Assembly: GCA_964510525.1 (NCBI GenBank)
Contig: CAZECE010000042.1
Coordinates: 78,100-142,099 of the forward strand
From: CAZECE01 sp964510525
GTDB taxonomy: Bacteria > Pseudomonadota > Gammaproteobacteria > Pseudomonadales > JANQJO01
Reading direction: 5' to 3'
DNA length: 64,000 nt
Position numbers and translations under genes: made by a program. Position 1 is the first letter of the stretch. Each line of letters begins with the position of its first letter. A model generated the notes under the pieces. The model made no database searches, had not been told where the DNA came from, and worked only from the letters and a program-made list of their open reading frames with translations. This document shows positions 24,415 to 32,886 of this stretch, in pieces.

Positions 24415-25260
24415 TTATATTAGCCCAAGGCGTTTGTGGAGCGGTGAGTGATCAAGGCTTTTGGTTATAAAACCTTGCCAATCCAGTGGTAATTTATTGT
24501 AGGCGCTTTGGGCATTTGTTGCATCTTTAAATGCAACAAAGCAACTGGAGCCTGTGCCACTCATTTTTGCTTCACCAAACTGCTTTAGCCAGTTTAATGC
24601 TGTTTCGATCGCAGGGTATTGTTTTACCGCAACCGGTGTACAGTCATTTTCAGCTTGCCCGTTTTGGAAGGCCGATAATGTAATAGGCTGCTGATCTCGT
24701 GTCAATTCTTTTGCGCTAAACACGCGTTTTGTGCAGCTGTGACATTGAGGGTAAACCACCAAAAACCACTGATTAGGCAGTGGGATGGGGGTAAGTTGAT
24801 CGCCTATGCCTTCAGCCCAAGCGCTTCGGCCGTTAATAAAAACAGGTACATCGGCACCAATTTCAGCACCGATGTCTTGTAAATGGGGTAGGCTGAGCTT
24901 TGCTCCCCAAAGCTGGTTAAGAGCTAATAGCGTGGTGGCTGCATCGGAAGAGCCGCCACCGAGCCCGGCCCCTTGGGGGATGCGTTTGTCGATGGCAATG
25001 GAAACGCCTAGCGAGTGATTTGGGCTTAAATAGCGTTGTAAGTGTTTGGCTGCTTTAAAAACAATGTTGTCGGTTTCAATAATGCCTGGGCAGTTGACTT
25101 GGATTAAGCCGTCTTGGGTGGCTTGAAAGGTCAATAGATCGCAAAGGTCTATCAGTTGAAACACGGTTTGCAGGTTGTGATACCCGCTGGGCTGTCGATT
25201 CAATACCCTTAAAAATAGGTTGAGCTTTGCGGGGGCGGGCAGTTGCAGTGTATTCATCAT
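24415..25260 (-). CDS. ispE: 4-(cytidine 5'-diphospho)-2-C-methyl-D-erythritol kinase
   Basis: 281 residues of the GHMP kinase superfamily. The opening LPAPAKLNLFLRVLNRQPSGYH and the ATP loop PQGAGLGGGSSDAATTLLALN are diagnostic of IspE, and the C-terminal block AKMSGTGSSCFVAF is motif 3. It phosphorylates CDP-methylerythritol in the non-mevalonate isoprenoid pathway. lolB, which commonly precedes ispE in this order, is absent; rnd lies upstream with a 69-bp gap. A second ATG one codon in (25257) is equally plausible as start. Confidence 0.96.
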   Translation of the reverse strand: MMNTLQLPAPAKLNLFLRVLNRQPSGYHNLQTVFQLIDLCDLLTFQATQDGLIQVNCPGIIETDNIVFKAAKHLQRYLSPNHSLGVSIAIDKRIPQGAGLGGGSSDAATTLLALNQLWGAKLSLPHLQDIGAEIGADVPVFINGRSAWAEGIGDQLTPIPLPNQWFLVVYPQCHSCTKRVFSAKELTRDQQPITLSAFQNGQAENDCTPVAVKQYPAIETALNWLKQFGEAKMSGTGSSCFVAFKDATNAQSAYNKLPLDWQGFITKSLDHSPLHKRLGLI

Positions 25261-25329
25261 CGATGTGATTAGTTGGTAGCGGGAATTGTTGTCGAAGATG
25301 GTAACGCGAAACTGGTTGATTATGAAACA

Positions 25330-26508
25330 CTATCTGAGTGAAGCGTGATTTTCTTCAAGCCAAGCTTGAATGGGTTGGACGATGGTTTGGTGGCGCCAAC
25401 CAGTGAGGTGTTTGGGCCAGTCATTGATTGAGGTGTCAGGGTGAGTGATCGTGACCCTGAGTAAATCGTTAATAAAACGTTTGCCCATCAAAAATTCGGG
25501 CTGAATACCGAGTTGCGTGGCTTTATCTTGAATCAGCTTTTTGATTGGTTTGAGCAGTTCTTGGTGCTGTTTCGCGAGTGGGCTTTTGACTGGTAGCCTT
25601 GTTTTTTCTGATTCACCTGTTTTTTGGGGGGGCTCAATCAGTGTTGACCACTCATCTTGGTAGCGCTTTATTTTTCTTGGTGACAGGCTTTTGAGTTTTG
25701 CCAATTGGTTGGATGTGGCTGAGTTGAGTTGGGCAAGGTCAAACAAAGCTTCGTCATCGAGGACACGCTTTCTGGGCCTGTTTTCTTGTTGTGCGGTTTG
25801 TTCACGCCAAATGCACAGTGTTTTCAAGGTGTTGAGCTTGTCAGGTGGCAGTCGCCAATGTTGGCGTACTTTCATGTATGTTAGTTCTGCGGAGAGGCCA
25901 TCTGTGATGCGTTGTTGTAGGTAGCCTTGTTCTTCGACGAGCCAGTGGTTTCGTTGGGCTTGGTCGATTAGCTGTTTAAAGTGATGATACATAGGTAATA
26001 GGTAACACACATCCAGGGCGGCGTAAGCGCACTGATCTGCTGTTAAGGGGCGGTGTTGCCAGTTGGAGCAGGTCTGTTCACTGTTTAAGTCGGTATCAAA
26101 GAGTGATTTGACTAGGTTGGCGTATCCGACTTGACTCTGTCCGCCGATGCAGGTGTTGGCAAGCTGGGTATCAAATACAGGGGTGATGTGAGTGCCTATG
26201 AGGTGATAAAAAATCTCCAAGTCTTCGCTGCCTGCGTGTAACACCTTGATGATGTGGGGGGTGGCAAGGAGTTCAAGTAACGGGCTGAGGTCTTTAATGG
26301 CTAACGGGTCAATTAAGCACGGTGTTTCATTATCTGGCCAGGTGATTTGAATCAAAGCCAAAATGGGATAATAAGTGTCCCGCCGGATAAACTCCGTATC
26401 CAGGGCAAGTAAGTTGTGTTTGGCGGCTTGTTGGCAAGCGGCTTCTAATGCTTGTGAATTATCGATCAGTTGATAGTGGGTTGATGGGGGTGTGTCTTGA
26501 TTCGTCAC
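25330..26508 (-). CDS. rnd: Ribonuclease D
   Basis: 392 residues. The DEDDy exonuclease domain shows LDTEFIRRDTYYP (DxE at about 37-39), VLHAGSEDLEIF, PVFDTQLAN, and the Tyr-x3-Asp motif AYAALDV. An HRDC domain follows (about 210-290; WREQTAQQENRPRKRVLDDEAL region). It trims 3' ends of tRNA precursors and other small RNAs in the cytoplasm. It follows recR by 4 bp on the same strand and is likely in the dnaX-ybaB-recR transcript. Confidence 0.95.
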   Translation of the reverse strand: MTNQDTPPSTHYQLIDNSQALEAACQQAAKHNLLALDTEFIRRDTYYPILALIQITWPDNETPCLIDPLAIKDLSPLLELLATPHIIKVLHAGSEDLEIFYHLIGTHITPVFDTQLANTCIGGQSQVGYANLVKSLFDTDLNSEQTCSNWQHRPLTADQCAYAALDVCYLLPMYHHFKQLIDQAQRNHWLVEEQGYLQQRITDGLSAELTYMKVRQHWRLPPDKLNTLKTLCIWREQTAQQENRPRKRVLDDEALFDLAQLNSATSNQLAKLKSLSPRKIKRYQDEWSTLIEPPQKTGESEKTRLPVKSPLAKQHQELLKPIKKLIQDKATQLGIQPEFLMGKRFINDLLRVTITHPDTSINDWPKHLTGWRHQTIVQPIQAWLEENHASLR

Positions 26509-26512
26509 AGTT

Positions 26513-27127
26513 TTAGGCGCCGTTGGTAATCAGTTTTCGATCGGCTAGGGCGTAGGCCAGAGTGTTGCTGCTGGTCATTTCGAGCTCTCCACCAACGGGT
26601 ATGCCGTGGGCAATGCGAGAGACCTGGGTGTGCGGGCTAAATTGACCCAGTAGCTCTGTAATATAGTGGGCTGTTGCTTCGCCTTCAATGGTGGCGTTGG
26701 TGGCTAAAATAACCTCTTCGATGTTTCGCATGTTTAAGAGTTCGCGCAGGGTTTCGATGCCGAGTGCCTCTGGCCCTATGCCGTCGAGGGGGGAGATGCG
26801 CCCATGGAGTACGAAGTAATAGCCATTGAAGTTGTTGGCCGTTTCGATTGCCATGACGTCCAAGGCATTTTCAACGATGCACAGCAGTCCGCTTTCGCGG
26901 TTGGGGTCGCTGCAGATTCTGCAAACAGGCTCTTCTGTGTAATTGCGGCAATTGGTGCACAGGTCAATTTGTTTCATGGCATCTTCGAGTGCATCGGACA
27001 GGATCAGACCGCGGGTGCGGTCTTTGCTGAGTAAATGCAGCGCCATGCGTTGTGCTGATTTTTGGCCAATACCGGGTAGGCATTGTAGCGCTTTGATGAG
27101 TTGCTCGAGTAGCGGGCTGAGTTTCAC
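26513..27127 (-). CDS. recR: Recombination protein RecR
   Basis: 204 residues. A helix-hairpin-helix (LPGIGQKSAQRMA, 17-29) precedes a C4 zinc finger (C57, C60, C69, C72) and a TOPRIM domain beginning LLCIVENALDVMAIE. RecR works with RecF/RecO to load RecA at single-strand gaps. The gene order dnaX-ybaB-recR is one of the most conserved in bacteria and is intact here, with 17 bp to ybaB. Confidence 0.97.
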   Translation of the reverse strand: MKLSPLLEQLIKALQCLPGIGQKSAQRMALHLLSKDRTRGLILSDALEDAMKQIDLCTNCRNYTEEPVCRICSDPNRESGLLCIVENALDVMAIETANNFNGYYFVLHGRISPLDGIGPEALGIETLRELLNMRNIEEVILATNATIEGEATAHYITELLGQFSPHTQVSRIAHGIPVGGELEMTSSNTLAYALADRKLITNGA

Positions 27128-27144
27128 GGATAGAGTGTTGAGGG

Positions 27145-27465
27145 TTATTTAAAGCCCATGATTTTATCAAGGTCTAAGCCGGCCGTTAAGTTGGCTAGGT
27201 TGCTTTGATTGTGGTTTTTGGATTTTTCATGCGCGTCATTGATGGCTGAAACCAGTAAATCTTGCAGTACGGTTTTCTTCTCTTGAAAAAGTGCGTCATC
27301 AATGTCGATGGAGAGTGCCTGGTTGTGGCCATTTATGGTGATTTTGACCATGCCCGCGCCGGCTTCACCAGTAAAAAAGACTTTATCTAGGTTTTGTTGC
27401 TTTTCGGAAATTTTAGATTGCAGGGCTTTGGCTTGTTCCAGGATTTGGTTTAGGGTGTTGCTCAT
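27145..27465 (-). CDS. ybaB: YbaB/EbfC nucleoid-associated protein
   Basis: 106 residues, the family size. It contains the characteristic helix LNQILEQAKALQSKISEKQQ and the beta segment GEAGAGMVKITINGHNQALSIDIDD. Homologues form tweezer-shaped dimers that bind DNA. It lies between dnaX and recR, as usual. The start codon is ATG with a reasonable purine-rich site upstream. Confidence 0.95.
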   Translation of the reverse strand: MSNTLNQILEQAKALQSKISEKQQNLDKVFFTGEAGAGMVKITINGHNQALSIDIDDALFQEKKTVLQDLLVSAINDAHEKSKNHNQSNLANLTAGLDLDKIMGFK

Positions 27466-27494
27466 GTTTTGGTCCTGAGTATGAATTATGTGTT

Positions 27495-27530
27495 GTTAAG
27501 AGTTTGTGTAGTTAAGAATTTGTGTAGTTA
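27495..27530. repeat. 16-bp tandem repeat starting at the dnaX stop codon
   Basis: On the minus strand the gene ends ATT TAA and the sequence continues as TAACTACACAAATTCT, TAACTACACAAACTCT, TAACAACACA. Two near-identical 16-bp units (one mismatch) and a partial third, each opening with TAA. The real stop is the first TAA. Confidence 0.82.
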
Positions 27531-29258
27531 AATCGGGGTGATCGAGTTTGGCTTGATCATGGCTCCCATTTTTGTTTTTAGATCCTGAATGGTTGGATCG
27601 CCTTCAATGGCTGCGGTGGCTGATTCTAAGTCTTTTTTGGCGGTGTTTTCCAGGTTTTGTTGTGGTGATATGGTATCTGATTGGCCTATTTGGATGCTCA
27701 CTTTCAGATGGGGGTTTAGATGTTGTTGCAGAGCTTGAGTGAGTTGTTGTTCGCTGTTCGATGTTTTTAAGGCTTCACGATCTGGGGTGAGATTAAGGCA
27801 GAGTGTGTTGTCTTGAAAGCTCAGTAAGCTGCAGTTTTTGGCCAGATTGAGTGTGCTTTTGGAGAGTTGTAATTGATCGGTGGTGGTGTCCCAGTTTAAC
27901 TCAGCGGGTGTTTTGGCTTTATTAAGGGTGTTGGATTTACTATTAAGGGTGTTGGGTTCACTGGGTGCGTTGGCATTTAGTGGGGTTTGTTTGTGAGCTG
28001 GTAGCTCATTGAGTGGTTCGTTTTGTATGGGGGGCTGTGCCGGGGCTGGTGTGGGTGATTGTATGGATTGTGGTTTGGGTGTTGGCTGTGGTGCGTTAGA
28101 GGGCGATTGCGGTATAGCTGGAGTTTCAGTGGGGGGTTCATGAGCAGGGCTGCTTGTAGCAAGGTGTTCAGCCAGGTAACCGTCCATTGTCAGCAAACGC
28201 AGAACCAGCATTTCAAAGCCTTCACGAAGGTTCGGGTGCAGTGTCAGGTCTCGGTGGCCTAAAATTACCAGCTGGTAATACAGCTGAATGTCTTCTTTGG
28301 TGAATTGTTTGGCCCATTCGGCGATGTTTGGATTGTCTGTGGGAACAGCTTGGGTGTCGGGTGGCAACCACTGATGTAGGGCAATTGTGTGTAAGGCGCT
28401 GGCTAATGCTTTGGTGGTTTCAACAAAGTCGGCACCCAGTTGCGCCAGTTTTTCGATGGCTTGGAAGGCTTGGCTTGGCGACTGGGCCAGTAAAGCATTG
28501 ATCAGGCCTGAGACCTTGTCTTGGCTGACAGTCCCCAGCATGCTTTCAATGACGTCGAGTGTGATGTTGCCGTTGGTCAGTGCAATGGCTTGATCGGCCA
28601 GGCTTAAGGTGTCTCGGACGCTGCCGTTACCGGCATTGGCAATTAATTGTAGGGCGTTGGTTTCAAAGGTGATGTTTTCAGCGTTCAGCACCTTGCTGAG
28701 GTGTTCGGTCAGCATGTGAGCTGATACGGCTCTCAAGGTGAATTGCAAGCAGCGGGAGAGTACGGTGATAGGCAGTTTTTGTGGGTCTGTAGTCGCTAAT
28801 AAGAACGTTAGGTGCGCAGGCGGTTCTTCTAGTGTTTTCAGCAAGGCATTAAAGCTATGCGTGGAGAGCATGTGTACTTCGTCAATGAGGTAAATTTTGA
28901 TCTTGCCTTTGACGGGTGGGTATTGTGCGCTTTCTAAGAGTTCTTTGGTGTCTTCGACTTTGGTGCGTGAAGCGGCGTCGACTTCTATTAGATCTACGAA
29001 GTTGCCAGCGTTGATTTCTTGGCAGGTTTTGCATTGTTCGCAAGGGGTTGGGCTGGCGCCTTGCTCGCAGTTTAGGCACTTGGCAAGTATTCGCGCTAGG
29101 GTGGTCTTCCCGACGCCACGGGTTCCGGTAAATAAATAGGCTTGATGCAGTCGGTTTTGCTCGATGGCGTTGCTGAGTGCGGCAACCACGTGAGGTTGGC
29201 CGATAACGTCAGCGAAGGTTTTTGGGCGCCATTTTCGGGCTAAGACGTGATGCGACAT
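27528..29258 (-). CDS. dnaX: DNA polymerase III subunits gamma/tau
   Basis: 576 residues from the ATG at 29258, giving the typical start MSHHVLARKWRPKTFADVIGQ; an in-frame TTG three codons upstream is less likely. Walker A is GTRGVGKTT (45-53), a zinc module has C61, C64, C73, C76, C79, and IDEVHMLSTHSFNALLKTLEEPP is the Walker B/sensor region. Domain III runs to about 375, then a Pro/Thr/Asn-rich linker (about 375-455) leads to the tau-specific part that binds DnaB and the polymerase core. This is the clamp-loader ATPase. 4.5S RNA lies just upstream; ybaB follows 62 bp after the stop. Confidence 0.96.
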   Translation of the reverse strand: MSHHVLARKWRPKTFADVIGQPHVVAALSNAIEQNRLHQAYLFTGTRGVGKTTLARILAKCLNCEQGASPTPCEQCKTCQEINAGNFVDLIEVDAASRTKVEDTKELLESAQYPPVKGKIKIYLIDEVHMLSTHSFNALLKTLEEPPAHLTFLLATTDPQKLPITVLSRCLQFTLRAVSAHMLTEHLSKVLNAENITFETNALQLIANAGNGSVRDTLSLADQAIALTNGNITLDVIESMLGTVSQDKVSGLINALLAQSPSQAFQAIEKLAQLGADFVETTKALASALHTIALHQWLPPDTQAVPTDNPNIAEWAKQFTKEDIQLYYQLVILGHRDLTLHPNLREGFEMLVLRLLTMDGYLAEHLATSSPAHEPPTETPAIPQSPSNAPQPTPKPQSIQSPTPAPAQPPIQNEPLNELPAHKQTPLNANAPSEPNTLNSKSNTLNKAKTPAELNWDTTTDQLQLSKSTLNLAKNCSLLSFQDNTLCLNLTPDREALKTSNSEQQLTQALQQHLNPHLKVSIQIGQSDTISPQQNLENTAKKDLESATAAIEGDPTIQDLKTKMGAMIKPNSITPI

Positions 29259-29277
29259 TGAAGACAATCAGATAACT

Positions 29278-29389
29278 GGTGGCGGCTTCACCAGCTTAAC
29301 CCTGCACACGCTTAATCTGTTACCGTTGCTCCCTTCCGGGCCTGGCGGGGTTGGCAGGCAAGCGTTGCAGTGGGACCAATGAAACCACC
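29278..29389 (-). ncRNA. ffs: Signal recognition particle 4.5S RNA
   Basis: On the minus strand the conserved domain IV is evident: GGCCCGGAAGGGAGCA within a long hairpin whose ends GGTGGTTTCA / GAAGCCGCCACC pair. Length about 112 nt, matching the short gammaproteobacterial SRP RNA. It partners Ffh for co-translational targeting. It is immediately upstream of dnaX on the same strand. Ends are placed from the base pairing and may be off by a few bases. Confidence 0.93.
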
Positions 29390-29693
29390 TCAACTTGGAC
29401 GATTAGTTTCGCTCAATTTACATGTTTGTTCAAACACTTCCTTGCAGAAATGCTTGCGGGTGCAGAGTGAGGCTGTTATTGGGTGGCTGGTATGTTGGGT
29501 GTCAGATTTTTTTACGGTTACTTTTGATTTTTTGTGGTGTTGTTTGTAAGTGCCTGTAATAAATGCTTTTTTTAATGTGGCATAAATTTTGTATATGAGT
29601 TTTGTGTTTGTGTTTGTGTTCGTGCTTTTGCTTTTTTAAATTGAATATTTAGTGATTGTTAATAAGCGAATTTAATAAAATAGGAAAATGATA
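29390..29693. other. Intergenic region between ffs and the PEP-CTERM gene
   Basis: About 300 bp without a gene. It holds an inverted repeat TGTTTG-TT-CAAACA (29423-29436), close to where the minus-strand ffs promoter should lie; a sigma-54-like element at 29578-29593; and a low-complexity TGTGTT run at about 29602-29625. The rest shows no recognisable signal. Confidence 0.6.
29578..29593 (+). promoter_or_regulatory. Possible sigma-54 promoter element upstream of the PEP-CTERM gene
   Basis: TGGCATAAATTTTGTA has the -24 element TGGCA and a -12 element TTGTA with the correct N5 spacing; the usual -12 TTGC is TTGT here. It ends 100 bp before the start codon. PEP-CTERM genes are controlled by RpoN with PrsK/PrsR in several bacteria, which makes the match more interesting, but no enhancer site is identified. 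Confidence 0.35.
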
Positions 29694-30401
29694 ATGAAAT
29701 TTGGAAGTTTGATTCAAGGTGCTGTTTTCGCGGTTTCAAGTGTGTTTTTGACGGCTGCTAATGCGGCGATTATGACCAAAGGTGCGGTCACCGATCTGGG
29801 TGGTGAATATGTGATTAGTAATTTGGGCGGTCGTGGCTCTGATTTGAGCTTGGATGCTTTCAGTGTTGAATCTATGTTGGGCATGGCTAGTGGGGAGTTG
29901 AGTACTTTTCGTGGTACGGCTTATGAAGGTTCTTTTATTTCCGGATCTTATGCTATTAATGCAGGTGATACGTTCAGTTTTGATTGGGATTGGGATGCTG
30001 ATTCTGAGTTGGCGTATGCGTTAAGGCTGGCGGATCCTTACAGCTCTCCCTTTATGGATTTTGCGTTTTTGCAGCTAGAGGTTGATGGAACCCTTGTTGA
30101 TGGCGGTGTTAAAGAGTTGGCGTATGCGTTGAGCGCTTATGACGCAAATCCAAGTGATCCTTTTGCTGCTTATGCCGGTACCTACTCTTGGGTGGCGGAC
30201 CGGTCGGGTGTGTTGAATTTTGGTGTTGGGGTCATGGATGTGGCTTCTGGTCCTTTGTCTCTTTATGGTTTTATGGGGGATTCTTTGCTGACGGTGAGCA
30301 ATATCGATGTTTCTGCTTTGCCAGTGCCTGAGCCTGGTATGTTGGCCCTGGTGTTGGTTGGTTTTGCGGGTCTTGGTTATTCGCGTCGGCGTCAGGCTTA
30401 G
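29694..30401 (+). CDS. PEP-CTERM sorting-domain secreted protein
   Basis: 235 residues from the ATG at 29694, chosen over 29688 because AGGA at 29682-29685 is 8 nt away. A signal peptide (to about ANA at residue 25) leads into a beta-rich, low-Cys body with FSFDWDWDADSE, and the protein ends with VPEPGMLALVLVGFAGLGYSRRR: the PEP motif, a transmembrane helix and an Arg cluster recognised by exosortase (EpsH). Such proteins are processed and exported to the surface or biofilm matrix. No exosortase or polysaccharide genes are in this window, so the sorting machinery must be elsewhere. The gene is isolated and converges on alaA. Confidence 0.9.
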   Translation: MKFGSLIQGAVFAVSSVFLTAANAAIMTKGAVTDLGGEYVISNLGGRGSDLSLDAFSVESMLGMASGELSTFRGTAYEGSFISGSYAINAGDTFSFDWDWDADSELAYALRLADPYSSPFMDFAFLQLEVDGTLVDGGVKELAYALSAYDANPSDPFAAYAGTYSWVADRSGVLNFGVGVMDVASGPLSLYGFMGDSLLTVSNIDVSALPVPEPGMLALVLVGFAGLGYSRRRQA

Positions 30402-30416
30402 TTTGAATTTTTAGGT

Positions 30417-30448
30417 TAGTCCGGTCTGTTTATAGTCCAGTCTGTTTA
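30417..30448. repeat. 16-bp tandem repeat starting at the alaA stop codon
   Basis: On the minus strand, after the last sense codon, the sequence reads TAAACAGACTGGACTA, TAAACAGACCGGACTA: two 16-bp units differing at one base, each beginning with TAA, the first of which is the stop codon. Lies between convergent alaA and the PEP-CTERM gene. Confidence 0.85.
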
Positions 30449-31681
30449 ATTGGGGCGGTATTGTTGTAAAAACCGCTCCATTCGTTTGCCGACCTCGATG
30501 AGGTCTTCCTTTCTTGGTAGAAATACCATTCTAAAATGTTGCTGGCCTTGGATGTTGAATGCGCTGCCAGGAACGATGAGTAGCTTTTCTGAAATCAGTA
30601 ATTCTAAAACAAAGTCTTCATCGGATTGTATGGGGTATAGCTTGGGGTCTAGCCTAAAAAAGACGTACATGGCGCCCTTGGGTTTGACGCAGCTTACTCC
30701 AGGAAGTTTGCAAAGGGCCGAATAAATTTGATCTCGTTGTTGGCAGAGGCGGCCAGTGGGGAGAACCAGGTCGTTGATGCTCTGATGGCCTCCCAGGGCG
30801 GTTTGTATTGCAAATTGGGCGGGGACATTTGAGCACAGTCGCATTGAGGATAATATGTTGAGTCCTTCAATCAGATCTTTGGCTTTTTGTTTGGGGCCGG
30901 TTAGCATCAACCAGCCGGAGCGGAAGCCGGCGCAGCGATAAGCTTTGGATAGACCGTTAAATGTGAATACCATGAGGTCGTCGGTTAGGCTGGCGGTTGG
31001 TGTGTGGGTTGCGCCGTCGTAAAGGATCTTGTCGTAAATTTCGTCAGAGAAAATGATGAGCTGGTGTTTTCGGGCGATGTCTATCAGGGCGGTCAAAATA
31101 TGAGGTGGGTAAAGAGCGCCTGTCGGGTTGTTGGGATTGATGATGACGAGTGCTTTGGTGTTTTGGGTGATTTTGCGTTCAATGTCTTCTAGGTCGGGCC
31201 ACCAGTCTTTGGATTCATTGCAGTGGTAGTGGATTGGTTTGCCGCCAGCTAGGCTGGTGCTGGCAGTCCAAAGGGGGTAGTCCGGTGCTGGGATTAAGAC
31301 TTCGTCGCCATTGTTGAGTGTTGCCTGGGTGGCCATCACGATAAGTTCCGAGACGCCGTTGCCTAAATAGATGTCGTCGATTTGGATGCCGTGGATGTTT
31401 TTGGCTTGGTAGTGTTGCATGACGGCTTTTCTGGCCGGAAAAATGCCTTTTGAATCGCTGTACCCGGTGGCTTCTTTTAGGTTGTAAATGACGTCTTGTA
31501 GGATTTCTTCGGGTGGCAAAAAGCCAAATGGCTCAGGGTTGCCGATGTTGAGCTTAATGATCTGGGTGCCTTCTTCTTCAAGGCGTTTGGCCTCTTCCAG
31601 TACTTTGCCGCGAATGTCGTAGCAGACATTGTCTAATTTTTTGGATTTAACTAGCAGGTTTTTGTGGTTTTCTGAATTCAT
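30446..31681 (-). CDS. alaA: Alanine-type aminotransferase (AlaA-like)
   Basis: 411 residues, a class I/II PLP-dependent aminotransferase. Seen are YDIRGKVLEEAKRLEEEG, the substrate region KLNIGNPEPFGF, NPNNPTGALY (181-190), FSDEIYDKILYDG and the Schiff-base Lys246 in NGLSKAYRCAGFRSGW. The N-terminal block matches the AlaA group, which makes alanine from pyruvate and glutamate; the related YfbQ/YfdZ-type enzymes cannot be fully excluded. Cytoplasmic. No gene partners; the phasin gene is divergent. The stop codon opens a 16-bp tandem repeat. Confidence 0.9.
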   Translation of the reverse strand: MNSENHKNLLVKSKKLDNVCYDIRGKVLEEAKRLEEEGTQIIKLNIGNPEPFGFLPPEEILQDVIYNLKEATGYSDSKGIFPARKAVMQHYQAKNIHGIQIDDIYLGNGVSELIVMATQATLNNGDEVLIPAPDYPLWTASTSLAGGKPIHYHCNESKDWWPDLEDIERKITQNTKALVIINPNNPTGALYPPHILTALIDIARKHQLIIFSDEIYDKILYDGATHTPTASLTDDLMVFTFNGLSKAYRCAGFRSGWLMLTGPKQKAKDLIEGLNILSSMRLCSNVPAQFAIQTALGGHQSINDLVLPTGRLCQQRDQIYSALCKLPGVSCVKPKGAMYVFFRLDPKLYPIQSDEDFVLELLISEKLLIVPGSAFNIQGQQHFRMVFLPRKEDLIEVGKRMERFLQQYRPN

Positions 31682-31858
31682 TGGATTGGCTGCTGAAAAT
31701 GACGGTTTGAGGAGTGTTTTTTTTAGTATAGTTGTTGGTTAAGTATAGAGTGAGATGCCGGGCGTTGGCCATGGTTGTGTGATAACATCCGGAAATTTAC
31801 TGCGCTTATAAGGTGGTCAATGGTTTGTGTTGCTTGGTTTGGGTGTGGGGAGGTTGGT

Positions 31859-32323
31859 TTGAGTAATAGCGGTGGTCAAAAAAGTGGGCTTAAAAAAGCA
31901 GGTGAATCTGGAGCGGGTGATGGGGCGATTGCGAGTAAGATTAAAGCCTCTGCTAATCAAATCTGGTTGGCGGGTTTAGGTGCCTATGCTAAGGCGGAGC
32001 AAGAGGGTGGGCGTTGGTTTGAAGGCTTGGTTCGTGATGGTGAGCTGACGCGAGCTATTGTTGATAAGCAGTTGTTGCAGGCGAAGGAAAAGGTTGGTGA
32101 AGTCAGGGAGCGGGTTATTGGGGTGCGAGATCGCGCGGCCGATTCTTGGGAGCGAATTGAGCACGCCTTTGATGAGCGTGTGGCGGGTGCTTTGGGGCGT
32201 CTTAATATCCCTAATAAGCATGATGTTGATGAGTTGGCTGGTCAGGTGGCGAAGCTGCAGGCTCGTGTGAAAAAGTTGGAGTCTCGAGTTGCGTCGGGTG
32301 TGGATGAAAAAGCGCGTCGTTAA
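31859..32323 (+). CDS. Phasin-family (polyhydroxyalkanoate granule-associated) protein
   Basis: About 154 residues from a TTG start supported by a strong GGGGAGG five bases upstream; in-frame codons further upstream (31775, 31820) lack a site. The protein has an Ala/Gly/Lys-rich start, then SANQIWLAGLGAYAKAEQEGGRWFEGLV, the recognised phasin segment (PhaF/PhaI type), a long amphipathic helix and a C-terminal coiled coil (VDELAGQVAKLQARVKKLESR). Phasins coat PHA granules. No PHA synthase is nearby. It converges on a TetR gene with a 5-bp gap; in other gammaproteobacteria phasins are often beside such regulators. Confidence 0.87.
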   Translation: MSNSGGQKSGLKKAGESGAGDGAIASKIKASANQIWLAGLGAYAKAEQEGGRWFEGLVRDGELTRAIVDKQLLQAKEKVGEVRERVIGVRDRAADSWERIEHAFDERVAGALGRLNIPNKHDVDELAGQVAKLQARVKKLESRVASGVDEKARR

Positions 32324-32328
32324 TCTTG

Positions 32329-32886
32329 TCAGAGGATTTTGGTGGCGTGTGCCTCAAGAGTGAATAAAATCCAGTCTGTTTTGTTGGGTTGGCATTTTGG
32401 GTCGGCTAATTGGCTGAATAAAATGAAGGTGATTTGCTCGCAGAGGGTTTCAGCTTGTTTTAGCGATGAGATGTTTAGAATGCCGTGGTTCTGGTAGCTT
32501 TCGATCAGCATTAGAAAGCTGTTTTTGCTCTGTTTTATTAATAATTGAAGTTTGCGTTCTAGGTGAGGGTTTTGCTGAGTTATGCTGTGGGCGTCACGGA
32601 AAATGAAGAGGTACTCTTTAATTAGGGATGAAATGCAGTCGATTTGTTTGGTCAGTTGAGCCCAATTCAGTAATCCCAGTGCGATATCGTTAAGGGCGTT
32701 TTGGAGGGGGTGTTTGAGGTCTTCTAGTAAGCACTGGATGATGTCGTCTTTGTTTTTGAAGTAGTAGTAGAGGTTGCCAGGGCTGATGTCGAGAAGGCTG
32801 GCGATTTCAATGGTTGAGATGTTGGGTGCGCCATGGGCGTTAAACTCCAATAAGCTGGTATTTAATATCCGTTCCCGAGTGTTCAT
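32329..32886 (-). CDS. TetR-family transcriptional regulator
   Basis: 185 residues. The N-terminal helix-turn-helix is clear: RERILNTSLLEFNAHGAPNISTIEIASLLDISPGNLYYYFKNKDDI (residues 4-49). The C-terminal ligand-binding region is all helical and does not reveal a ligand. It is divergent from the GAPDH gene, with a 185-bp region that includes a duplicated TTGTGGTAAC, a possible operator. It converges on the phasin gene. Target genes are inferred, not shown. Confidence 0.93.
   Translation of the reverse strand: MNTRERILNTSLLEFNAHGAPNISTIEIASLLDISPGNLYYYFKNKDDIIQCLLEDLKHPLQNALNDIALGLLNWAQLTKQIDCISSLIKEYLFIFRDAHSITQQNPHLERKLQLLIKQSKNSFLMLIESYQNHGILNISSLKQAETLCEQITFILFSQLADPKCQPNKTDWILFTLEAHATKIL

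Noticed and set aside
27624..27640. A-rich heptamer in dnaX (minus strand AAAAAAG) as a programmed frameshift site
   Set aside because: It is read as AAA AAA G, not in the A-AAA-AAG phase, and it lies near the C-terminus rather than after domain III, so it would not create a gamma subunit.
29423..29436. TGTTTG-TT-CAAACA as an operator of the PEP-CTERM gene
   Set aside because: It is 258 bp from that start codon and close to the ffs promoter region; assignment to either gene would be guesswork, so it is only noted in the intergenic entry.
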